A stretch of 64,000 nucleotides of DNA from CALMEC01 sp963777565. Lineage in GTDB: Bacteria > Actinomycetota > Thermoleophilia > Miltoncostaeales > Miltoncostaeaceae. The notes under the pieces were generated by a model that was not told the DNA's origin, searched no databases, and worked only from the letters and a program-made list of their open reading frames with translations. Shown piece after piece: positions 57,142-64,000 of the stretch. The stretch's first letter is position 1; every line of letters starts with the position of its first letter. The translations under genes and the position numbers were made by a program. The DNA lies in NCBI GenBank assembly GCA_963777565.1, contig CAVZQZ010000006.1, forward strand, positions 434,001 to 498,000, given 5' to 3'.

Positions 57142-58707
57142 ATGGCTGGACGCCTCACCAGACTGGCTGGACGCCGACTGCCGATCCGCCGCGCACTGAC
57201 GGCGACGATGGCCATCGCCGCGGTCGCCGCCGGACCGGCGCTCGCCGACGGGGAATGGACCGTTCAGTCGGGTCCACAGCCCGCATCGCCGCCCACCGCC
57301 AACACCTGGCAGGTCACGCCAACCGGCGGGACGTGGAACGTCGCGCCGTCCGCACCCGAGGCGGCAACCCCCGAGAACATCGTCGACAACCTCGTCGCCA
57401 ACTCGCTCGCCGACGCCGCCGTCCCACCTGTGCCGCCCACGCCGGTCGCGGACGTCGCGGCACCGAACGTCGAGCTGGATCCGGACACCCCGGAAGTCGT
57501 CGCCCTCGCAGCGGCGGAGGACGAGCTCGCCTCGATCGCCGCGGACCTCGCGGACGTCCGCTCCCGCCTCGAGACGGCGCCCGAGCCCGAGCAGGCCGAC
57601 CTGCTCGCCCGAGAGGCGCAGCTCGAGGAACAGAAGTCCACGAAGACGGCGAAGGTCGAAGAGCTCCAGGCCGCCGTCGACAAACTGCTCAAGGAGGCCC
57701 GGGAGAAGGCGGCCGCTCAGCAGTCCGCGAGCCCGTTCTTCCTCTCCTCGGGCCTTCCGTTCGCTCCGGTCTCGTCGACCGTCCCCACGATCGACGCCAA
57801 CCTGTCGAGCCAGCTCGACAGCTACCTCGCGGGCAAGGGCAGCCCGCTGTCCGGACTGGGAGCGGTGTTCGTGTACCAGGGCACGGCCGTCGGACTCGAT
57901 CCGCGGCTGCTCGTGGCGATCTCCGGGGCAGAGACCAGCTTCGGCACGTACGGACCCTCGCAGGGCATCCACAACCCGTTCGGGATGGGTCCTGGCATCG
58001 TGTACCCGACCTGGGACGACGCGATCGCCGCGGCCGCGCGGAACCTCGGCGGCAGCCTCTACAAGGGCTCCGGCCTGGTGACGATCGCGCAGATCCAGCG
58101 CCGCTGGGCACCGCTCGGCGCCACGAACGACCCGACCCAGCTCAACAGCAACTGGTACCGCAACGTGAGCCGCTACTACGCGGAGCTCGGCGGTGACGCC
58201 GCCGGCAGCGTCTTCACCGACCGGCGCGCCTCGCAGATCGCGATCCCGGTCGCCCCGGGCGTCGCGCCCGGCATCCAGGGCACGGTGGCGGCACCCGCGG
58301 CGTACGGCCCGGCGACCATCGTTCCGGGCGGCGGCAAGGGCGCCGGCCCGTCCGCGGTGCAGCTCGCCGTGAGCTTCATCGGCACCCGCTACCAGTGGGG
58401 CGGCACGAGCCCGAAGAGCGGGTTCGACTGCTCCGGCCTCGTGCAGTACGTCTACGCCAAGCACGGCGTGACGCTGCCGCGGGTCGCCGCGCAGCAGGCC
58501 GCGGCCGGCACCCCGATCTCACCGGAGCAGCTTGCACCCGGCGACGCGGTGTTCTTCGCAGACCGGAGCGGCTACATCCATCACGAGGGCCTGTACGTCG
58601 GGAACGGGTACTTCGTCCACGCTCCGCATACCGGCGACGTGGTGAAGATCTCCTCGCTCTCCGAGCCCTACTACGCCACGCAGTACGCCGGCGCCCGCCG
58701 CTACTAG
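57142..58707 (+). CDS. Secreted glucosaminidase-like and NlpC/P60 bifunctional wall hydrolase
   Basis: 521 residues. Signal peptide (RALTATMAIAAVAAGPALA), a Pro/Ala linker, a coiled coil (about 115-190), a glucosaminidase-type domain (about 230-350: DPRLLVAISGAETSFGTYGP, HNPFGMGPGIVYPTWDDAI) and an NlpC/P60 domain (about 415-521: GFDCSGLVQYVYAKHGVTLP, SGYIHHEGLYVGNGYFVHAP). It follows the previous NlpC/P60 gene by 75 bases. Confidence 0.88.
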   Translation: MAGRLTRLAGRRLPIRRALTATMAIAAVAAGPALADGEWTVQSGPQPASPPTANTWQVTPTGGTWNVAPSAPEAATPENIVDNLVANSLADAAVPPVPPTPVADVAAPNVELDPDTPEVVALAAAEDELASIAADLADVRSRLETAPEPEQADLLAREAQLEEQKSTKTAKVEELQAAVDKLLKEAREKAAAQQSASPFFLSSGLPFAPVSSTVPTIDANLSSQLDSYLAGKGSPLSGLGAVFVYQGTAVGLDPRLLVAISGAETSFGTYGPSQGIHNPFGMGPGIVYPTWDDAIAAAARNLGGSLYKGSGLVTIAQIQRRWAPLGATNDPTQLNSNWYRNVSRYYAELGGDAAGSVFTDRRASQIAIPVAPGVAPGIQGTVAAPAAYGPATIVPGGGKGAGPSAVQLAVSFIGTRYQWGGTSPKSGFDCSGLVQYVYAKHGVTLPRVAAQQAAAGTPISPEQLAPGDAVFFADRSGYIHHEGLYVGNGYFVHAPHTGDVVKISSLSEPYYATQYAGARRY

Positions 58708-58779
58708 ACGCGAGCAGGCCAACCGGTGGCGTGACACACCGGGACGAGCGGTGTGTCACACGACCGGGCTCCGGCCCGC

Positions 58780-59427
58780 CTAGGGCCCGAGGGGAGGCAT
58801 CTCACCGGGGCCGAAGCCTTCAGGGACGAAACCGGGGCCGAACCCGCGGTAGCCGCGACCGCGGTGCCCGCCCCGCTCGCCGGGCCCCGTGGCGTCGGCC
58901 ATCCGCGCAGCGGCGGCGTCGAGCTCGGCAGCCGAGAGGGTGCGGCCGTGCTCCTTCGCCTCGGCCTGGATCCCCTCCTTGATCGCCGCGAGCAGCTTCG
59001 CCCGCGAAACGCCCTTCGCCTCCGCCAGCTTCGCCAGGCTCTTGCCCGACCTCAGCGCCGAGTAGACCTCCTCGGCGGTCATCCCCAGCGCCTTCGCCAC
59101 GGGCGCGATTCGCTCGGACCGGTGCGCGGCACGCCCCGTCGGCGGCGGCCCGTTCTTGTACCGCTGCAGCATCTCGTCCGCCTGCGCCTGCGTGAGCTTG
59201 CCGGCCTTCACCGCCGCGTCGAGGCGGGCCTTGAACATGTCCTCCATCGCCTGACGGATGTCTGCCTCGGTGAGGTTCGTGCCCTCGTTCTTGTTGAGCG
59301 CCTCGGCGAGTGCCGCCGCCGGGGACTTGTCGCTCCCCGAGGTCGCGGCCCAACCGATGGTGGCGCCGCCGACGCCGAGCGCCCCCGCCGAGACCAGCGC
59401 AATCGTCCGTTTGCTGAGCCGTACCAC
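58780..59427 (-). CDS. Secreted helical Ala-rich protein of unknown function
   Basis: 215 residues from GTG 59427, chosen because AGGAGG lies 6 bases upstream (ATG 59433 abuts that site). A signal peptide (TIALVSAGALGVGGATIGWA) precedes two charged helical repeats, each ending near an AEEVYSALRSGKSLAKLAEA-like element, and a Gly/Pro-rich tail. Resembles short secreted helical proteins with LysM-independent repeats in actinobacteria. Function unknown. Confidence 0.7.
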   Translation of the reverse strand: MVRLSKRTIALVSAGALGVGGATIGWAATSGSDKSPAAALAEALNKNEGTNLTEADIRQAMEDMFKARLDAAVKAGKLTQAQADEMLQRYKNGPPPTGRAAHRSERIAPVAKALGMTAEEVYSALRSGKSLAKLAEAKGVSRAKLLAAIKEGIQAEAKEHGRTLSAAELDAAAARMADATGPGERGGHRGRGYRGFGPGFVPEGFGPGEMPPLGP

Positions 59428-59566
59428 GAGCATCCTCCTCGAGACAGACATCGACCGATTGACAGACCGTAGGCGGGCAACCTCAGGTCAACCTGTGACT
59501 CATATGAAGGCCTGGTTAAGGCCCCGGCTGCCCCGCACCGCCCGCGAATGGGATACAAACCAGGCT

Positions 59567-60421
59567 GTGTCAGCCCTCGACGCGATCATCGACCCGTTCA
59601 GGCCGCTGTTCATGCAGCGGGCGCTCGCGGCGGTGCTCATCCTCGCGATCCCGGCCGGACTGCTCGGAACGTGGGTCGTCACCCGTCGCCTCGCGTTCGT
59701 CACCCATGCCGTGGGCCACGCGACCTTCCCGGCCCTGGTCATCGCGGCGATCGCCGGATGGAGCCTGTTCGGCGCCTCGCTCGTCGCGGCGATCGTCCTC
59801 GCCCTCGGGCTCACGTGGCTCGCGCACCGGCCCGAACTCGCCAATGGCGTCGCAGTCGCGATCGTCCTCGCCGCATGCCTCGCGATCGGCGCCGTGTTGG
59901 TGAGCGACATCACCGATCCCGGCGTCCGCGCGAACGCGCTGCTCTTCGGCAGCCTCCTCGCGATCGGATGGGACGACGTAACTCGCACGGCGGTGATCGC
60001 GTGTCTCGCGATCACGGCCACCCTCGTCTTCGGGCGGGACCTCGTGGCGTCGACGTTCCACCGGGAGCTCGCAATCGCCGACGGGCGCCGCGTGCGGATC
60101 GTCGACCTCGTCCTGATGCTGTTGCTGGCCGGCACGGTCGCGGTCTCGGTGCGCGCGGTCGGGAGCCTGCTGGTCTCGGCGCTCCTCCTGGTTCCCTCCG
60201 CCACCGCGCGGATGCTCACCACCCGCGTCGTCGCGTTGCAAGCCGCCGGCATCGCCTTCGCCGCCGGCGAGGGCGTCACCGGGCTCTGGCTCGCCTATCA
60301 GCTCGACGCGCCACCCGGCGCCGGCATCGCGGTGGTCGCGGCCGGCGTCTTCGTGACGGTGGCGGCGGGGTGCGCTGTTCGCGACCGCATGCGGATACGA
60401 CTGACAGCCGTTCCTACTTGA
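59567..60421 (+). CDS. Metal ABC transporter permease (ABC-3 family), first permease
   Basis: 284 residues from GTG 59567 (ATG 59503 possible). About eight membrane segments; FVTHAVGHATFPALVIAAIAG and VGSLLVSALLLVPSATARML are the ABC-3 family signatures. It would form the membrane pore of a zinc or manganese importer with the downstream SBP, ATPase and second permease, a Tro/Mnt-like set of two permeases. Confidence 0.87.
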   Translation: MSALDAIIDPFRPLFMQRALAAVLILAIPAGLLGTWVVTRRLAFVTHAVGHATFPALVIAAIAGWSLFGASLVAAIVLALGLTWLAHRPELANGVAVAIVLAACLAIGAVLVSDITDPGVRANALLFGSLLAIGWDDVTRTAVIACLAITATLVFGRDLVASTFHRELAIADGRRVRIVDLVLMLLLAGTVAVSVRAVGSLLVSALLLVPSATARMLTTRVVALQAAGIAFAAGEGVTGLWLAYQLDAPPGAGIAVVAAGVFVTVAAGCAVRDRMRIRLTAVPT

Positions 60422-60433
60422 TATTTATTCTCA
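60419..60433. promoter_or_regulatory. Candidate metal-regulator site before the SBP gene
   Basis: TGATATTTATTCTCA, an imperfect dyad (TGA/TCA ends) in an unusually AT-rich stretch starting at the permease stop codon, 11 bases before ATG 60445. Resembles Fur/Zur-type boxes loosely. Could also be a secondary promoter. Confidence 0.35.
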
Positions 60434-60444
60434 TCTAGTCGAGG

Positions 60445-61374
60445 ATGAGGCACGTGCGAAGCCGACCGTGCGTGTCCGTCCTCCTCACCGCCGCGCTCTT
60501 CGTCGCGACCGTGCTCGCCGGCTGCGGCACAGGAGAGTCGCCGGATGGCTCGGGCGTGCGTGTCGTCGCCACGACCACGCAGCTCGCCGACTTCACGCGA
60601 AACGTCGGCGGAACACGAATCGCCCTGTCGCAGCTTCTCCAGCCGAACACCGACCCCCACGAGTACGAACCGACGCCAAGCGACGTCGCCGCGGTCGCTG
60701 ACGCCCAGGTCGTCGTCGAGCACGGCCTCGGGCTCGACGACTGGCTCGATCAGGTCGTGGCGAACGCCGGCGGCGACCCGGTCCGTGTGGTCGCGACGAA
60801 CGGCATCGAACCGCTGCCGGGCGACGACAAGGAGCCCGCGGGCGATCCGCACGTCTGGCTCGACCCGGTCCACGCGGTGACCATGGTGCGGAACATCGAG
60901 ACGGGCCTGGCAGCCGCCGATCCGGCCGGCGCCGAGACCTACCGCGCGAACGCGGACCGCTATGTCGCCCAGATCGAGGCGTTGGACGCCGAGCTCACCG
61001 CGCGCATCGCGGCGGTCCCCGCCGCGTCCCGCGAGATCGTGACCGATCACGACGCCTTCGGCTACTTCGCGAGGCACTTCGGGATCAGGGTCGTCGGAAC
61101 GGTCATCCCGTCGCTCTCGACCGCCGCCGAGCCGGCCGCGAACGACGTGGCGGCGCTGGCCGCCACGATCCGCCGGGAGGGCGTTCGCACCGTGTTTCCC
61201 GAGTCGTCGGTCGATCCCCGGTTGGAGCGGGCGATCGCCGAGGAGGCCGGCGCGACTCTGGGCAAGCCCCTGTACGGCGACACCCTCGGCCCCGCCGGCA
61301 CGCCGGCCGGGACGTATCTCGGCATGATGCGGGCCAACATGGACGCGATCATCGCGGGGATGGGGCCCGGTTGA
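60445..61374 (+). CDS. Zn/Mn-type ABC transporter substrate-binding lipoprotein
   Basis: 309 residues. Lipobox LFVATVLAGCGTG gives an acylated Cys. Cluster A-I SBP with metal ligands in NTDPHEYEPTPSDV, AGDPHVWLDPVHAV and VTDHDAFGYFARHFGI, and a C-terminal Asp near LYGDTLGPAG. Binds divalent metal outside the membrane. Its stop overlaps the TTG start of the ATPase (TTGA). Confidence 0.9.
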   Translation: MRHVRSRPCVSVLLTAALFVATVLAGCGTGESPDGSGVRVVATTTQLADFTRNVGGTRIALSQLLQPNTDPHEYEPTPSDVAAVADAQVVVEHGLGLDDWLDQVVANAGGDPVRVVATNGIEPLPGDDKEPAGDPHVWLDPVHAVTMVRNIETGLAAADPAGAETYRANADRYVAQIEALDAELTARIAAVPAASREIVTDHDAFGYFARHFGIRVVGTVIPSLSTAAEPAANDVAALAATIRREGVRTVFPESSVDPRLERAIAEEAGATLGKPLYGDTLGPAGTPAGTYLGMMRANMDAIIAGMGPG

Positions 61375-62180
61375 GCGACGCCGCCGTCGAGGTAACGGGC
61401 CTCTCGGTCGCGTTCGGCCAGCGGCGGGCCATCGACGACGTGACGTTTGCCGCCCCCGCCGGCTGCATCGTGGGCGTCATCGGCCCGAACGGCGCCGGCA
61501 AGTCGACGCTGTTCCGGGCGATACTCGGCTTGCTGCCGCACACGGGCACGGCACGACTGCAGGGCGCGCCCGCATACGTTCCGCAGGGCGACCGGGCGGC
61601 CCTCGACTTTCCCGCAACCGCATTCGACGTGGCACTCATGGGCCGGTACTCGGCCACGCCGTGGTGGCGACCGCTTGGCCGCCGTGAGCGCGGGATCGCC
61701 CACCGCGCGCTCGACGAGCTCGGCATGGGCGCCCACGCCGACTGCGTGTTCGGCGAGCTCTCCGGCGGGCAGCGACAGCGCGTCGTCCTCGCGCGTGCCC
61801 TGGCGCACGGCGGGCGCGTGATGCTCCTCGACGAGCCCCTGACCGGTGTCGATGCGGCGAGCGCGCGGATCATCCAGGACGCGTTGAACCGGCTCCGCGA
61901 CGGCGGTGTCACGCTGCTGGTCGCGACCCACGACCTGAACGACGCCGCCCGCACCTGCGACCGGCTGCTGTTCCTCAACCGCCGTTTGATCGCATACGGG
62001 CCACCCGGTGAGACGTTCACGGCCGAAACCCTGACCCGCACCTACGAGGGCACCTTGCTCGTGCTGGACCCGAGCGACGGACGGCCGGTCGGCGTGCTCG
62101 ACGAGGGCGCCCATCACGATCACGACCACGCGCACGACCACGATCATCCCCCGCACCACGACCATGGAGCGAACGGGTGA
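61371..62180 (+). CDS. Metal ABC transporter ATPase with His-rich tail
   Basis: 269 residues. Walker A GPNGAGKSTLFRA, Q-loop YVPQGDRAALDFP, signature LSGGQRQRVVLARAL, Walker B VMLLDEPLTG and H-loop TLLVATHD are all present. The last ~20 residues, HHDHDHAHDHDHPPHHDHG, are a His/Asp metal-binding tail that could buffer or hand over the incoming ion. TTG start 61371. Confidence 0.92.
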   Translation: MSDAAVEVTGLSVAFGQRRAIDDVTFAAPAGCIVGVIGPNGAGKSTLFRAILGLLPHTGTARLQGAPAYVPQGDRAALDFPATAFDVALMGRYSATPWWRPLGRRERGIAHRALDELGMGAHADCVFGELSGGQRQRVVLARALAHGGRVMLLDEPLTGVDAASARIIQDALNRLRDGGVTLLVATHDLNDAARTCDRLLFLNRRLIAYGPPGETFTAETLTRTYEGTLLVLDPSDGRPVGVLDEGAHHDHDHAHDHDHPPHHDHGANG

Positions 62181-63037
62181 ACTGGCTCACGGCCCCGTGG
62201 ACCACGGAGCTCGTCACCAGGGCGGGGCTCGAGCTGATGATCGTCGGCGTCATGGGGGGCGCGCTCGGCGTCTTCGTCGTCGTCCGCGGCCTTCCGTACA
62301 CCGTGGAGGCCTTCTCGCACACGATCTTCCCCGGCGCGATCCTCGCGGCCGCGTTCGGTGGCTCGATCATCGTGGGAGGGTTGATCGCAGGACTCGTGGC
62401 GGCGGCGGGGATCCTGCTCGCATCACGATCGACGCGCACGAGCGACGAGACCGCGATCGGGGTCGTCTTCACGGGAATGTTCGCCACCGGTGCGCTGCTC
62501 GCCTCGGCACTCGGTCCACTCGACCGCGACGTCACGTCGTTCTTGTTCGGCAGCCTGCTCGGCGTGTCGCGAGCCGATCTGGTGGTCACGGCGCTCGTGG
62601 GCGCCGTCGTCTTGGGCGCGCTGCTCGCCGTGCGGCGCCCGCTCATCGCGAGCTCGTTCGATCGCGAGGCGGCTGGCGCGGCGGGCGTCCGCACCGCCTG
62701 GATCGACGGGCTGCTGCTGGTGGCGCTGGCGCTGGCGGTGGTGGTATCGGTGGGGGCGATCGGCAACGTGCTCGTTCTCGCGATGTTCGTCACTCCGGCG
62801 GCGACGGCACGACTCGTCTGCCGCCGCATCGGGACGACGATCGCGGTGGCGATCCTCTTCGGGATCGCCGCGGGCGTCGGGGGGCTCTACCTCTCCTACC
62901 ACGGCGGGGTCGCGGCGGGCGGCGCGGTGGTGTTGGTTGCGACCGGCCTGTTCGCCCTCACATGGCTCGTGTCGCCACGTGCAGGGCTGCTCGCAATGGC
63001 GCTTCGCATTCGGGCGGCCAGACCCGTTCGAGCATGA
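62177..63037 (+). CDS. Metal ABC transporter permease (ABC-3 family), second permease
   Basis: 286 residues, GTG 62177 overlapping the ATPase stop (GTGA). About eight membrane segments with TVEAFSHTIFPGAILAAAFG and GNVLVLAMFVTPAATARLVC, the ABC-3 signature. Its 3' end overlaps the convergent HTH_42 gene by 80 bases. Confidence 0.9.
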   Translation: MNWLTAPWTTELVTRAGLELMIVGVMGGALGVFVVVRGLPYTVEAFSHTIFPGAILAAAFGGSIIVGGLIAGLVAAAGILLASRSTRTSDETAIGVVFTGMFATGALLASALGPLDRDVTSFLFGSLLGVSRADLVVTALVGAVVLGALLAVRRPLIASSFDREAAGAAGVRTAWIDGLLLVALALAVVVSVGAIGNVLVLAMFVTPAATARLVCRRIGTTIAVAILFGIAAGVGGLYLSYHGGVAAGGAVVLVATGLFALTWLVSPRAGLLAMALRIRAARPVRA

Positions 63038-64000
63038 TCTCGTCGCAGTCGACCCAGCGGGCCGCCTCGACCATCGCCCGCGCGACCGCGTCGACGGCGG
63101 ACCCCCGCTCAACGGTGACCGCGCGGGCAACGAGCCACCCGTTGCGCCGTGCGGGGTCGACGCGCGCGACCAGCCTCCCGCCGGCGAGCACCGGCATCGC
63201 GAAGTAACCGTGCGTCCGCCGCGTCGCGGGGAGATACGCCTCGAGCCGGTGACGCAGGCCGAAGATCCGCTCCGTCCGGGCGCGACTCCAGATCAGCGAG
63301 TCGAACGGCGACAGGAGCGTCTCCCGATGACGCCCTCGCCTGTTCGCACCGGCGTCCTCGAAGGCCGCCGGGCACGCCCATGCCGGCGCTCCCCATCCCT
63401 CGACCTCCACCGGGACGAGCCCCGCGTCGGCGATGACGGAGCGCAGCCGCGACACGCGCTGGCGGTGGTAGTCGGCGATGTCGTCCAGCGTCGCCACGCC
63501 CAGGGCGGTTGCCGCGCGGCGGGCGAGCTCGACCTTGCACTCCTCGTCCGTGGGGCGCTGCTCACGCAGGTGCGCCGGGATCGCACGCTCGGCGAGGTCG
63601 TAGACCCGCTGCCACCCGCGGCGTTCAACGCAGACCAGGTCGCCCGCGGCGAGCAGCTCCTCGGCGGCGCGCTTGAGGGGGGACCAGTCCCACCACGGAC
63701 CGCCGAGCCGGGCACCGCCGAGCTCACGCGCGGTGAGCGGCCCGTCGGCCTCGAGGCGGGCGAGGACCTCCCGCCGGGGCTCCGGTGGACCTCCAAGCGC
63801 GCGGGCGTGGCGAGCGCGACGCATCGCGTACCACGGCCAATCCTCGATCGGCAGGATGCTGGCGGCGTGGGCCCAGTACTCGAAGGCCCGAGCCGGCCGC
63901 GACCAGTACGCCGGCTCGACCGCCCCGCGCCCGATCGGGCCGAGTCGTGCGTACGGGACGAGCTCGTGCGACCGCGCGAGGACGCTGATCGTGTCGAGCT
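62958..64000 (-). CDS. Winged-helix HTH_42 (YcaQ-like) protein, 5' partial
   Basis: Open to the window edge, at least 347 residues. WDWSPLKRAAEELLAAGDLV with RGWQRVYDLAERAIPAH is the HTH_42 signature of YcaQ/AlkX-type DNA glycosylases that unhook interstrand crosslinks. SPFDSLIWSRARTERIFGL and RTHGYFAMPVLAGGRLVARV follow. The N-terminal QxQ-type catalytic motif would lie outside the window. Ends with ALHVATRAM. Confidence 0.8.
   Translation of the reverse strand, partial: LDTISVLARSHELVPYARLGPIGRGAVEPAYWSRPARAFEYWAHAASILPIEDWPWYAMRRARHARALGGPPEPRREVLARLEADGPLTARELGGARLGGPWWDWSPLKRAAEELLAAGDLVCVERRGWQRVYDLAERAIPAHLREQRPTDEECKVELARRAATALGVATLDDIADYHRQRVSRLRSVIADAGLVPVEVEGWGAPAWACPAAFEDAGANRRGRHRETLLSPFDSLIWSRARTERIFGLRHRLEAYLPATRRTHGYFAMPVLAGGRLVARVDPARRNGWLVARAVTVERGSAVDAVARAMVEAARWVDCDEIMLERVWPPECEAPLRAALHVATRAM

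Overview
The window reads as chromosomal DNA from a high-GC Gram-positive actinobacterium. Very high GC, frequent GTG starts with purine-rich Shine-Dalgarno sites, an HspR-controlled dnaK heat-shock operon, myo-inositol phosphate synthase beside a CDP-alcohol phosphotransferase and a GT4 glycosyltransferase, and many NlpC/P60 and M23 wall hydrolases all fit. A deep-branching class such as Thermoleophilia is my best guess (inference, not proven). I saw no rRNA, tRNA, CRISPR array, insertion sequence or prophage.

Layout. 0-5 kb: a TrpB-like enzyme cut by the window edge, a HAD phosphatase, an AcuC-type deacetylase, dihydrolipoyl dehydrogenase and an HxlR regulator. 5-12.7 kb and 17-21.6 kb: a nitrogen-metabolism region. 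It holds an LLM flavin oxidoreductase, an aminotransferase-fold protein without its PLP lysine, carbamate kinase, members of the conserved nitrogen-starvation cluster (MSMEG_0572/Sll0783, radical SAM MSMEG_0568/Sll0785, GNAT MSMEG_0567/Sll0786, AIR-synthase-like Sll0787), an amidohydrolase, AllG/AllH-type oxamate carbamoyltransferase subunits (DUF1116, DUF2877) and aspartase. A signalling block (response regulator, histidine kinase, PAS-GAF-GGDEF-HD-GYP protein) sits in the middle of it, and at its left edge a truncated alpha/beta hydrolase is joined to an L,D-transpeptidase tail.

21.6-26.1 kb: surface-polysaccharide genes (CapD-type dehydratase, DUF354 glycosyltransferase, DegT aminotransferase), all riddled with single-base indels. 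26-32 kb: a secreted phosphodiester glycosidase, DedA, small membrane proteins, an MBL hydrolase and a DUF11/RTX surface protein. 32-39.5 kb: the heat-shock operon dnaK-hsp20-grpE-dnaJ-hspR-clpB, again with many indels. 39.7-43.3 kb: secreted metalloproteases and a spherulin-4 protein. 43.3-47.4 kb: an MTHFR-like enzyme, then a divergent FAH/unknown/HAD operon. 46.8-50.5 kb: phosphatidylinositol-type lipid genes. 50.5-55 kb: a UDG-like protein, a transglycosylase-like protein, RlmD and PhzF. 55-58.7 kb: peptidoglycan hydrolases. 59.5-63 kb: a Zn/Mn ABC importer with two permeases. The right edge cuts a winged-helix HTH_42 protein.

The most unusual content is the composite nitrogen region, the lysine-less aminotransferase, three copies of a 33-bp dyad in non-coding DNA, repeated use of apparent CTG start codons, and several genes with degenerate catalytic motifs. 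The dense single-base indels in housekeeping genes (dnaK, clpB, ino1) are most likely sequence errors confined to certain stretches. Frameshifted genes are therefore listed as CDS, with the breaks described.
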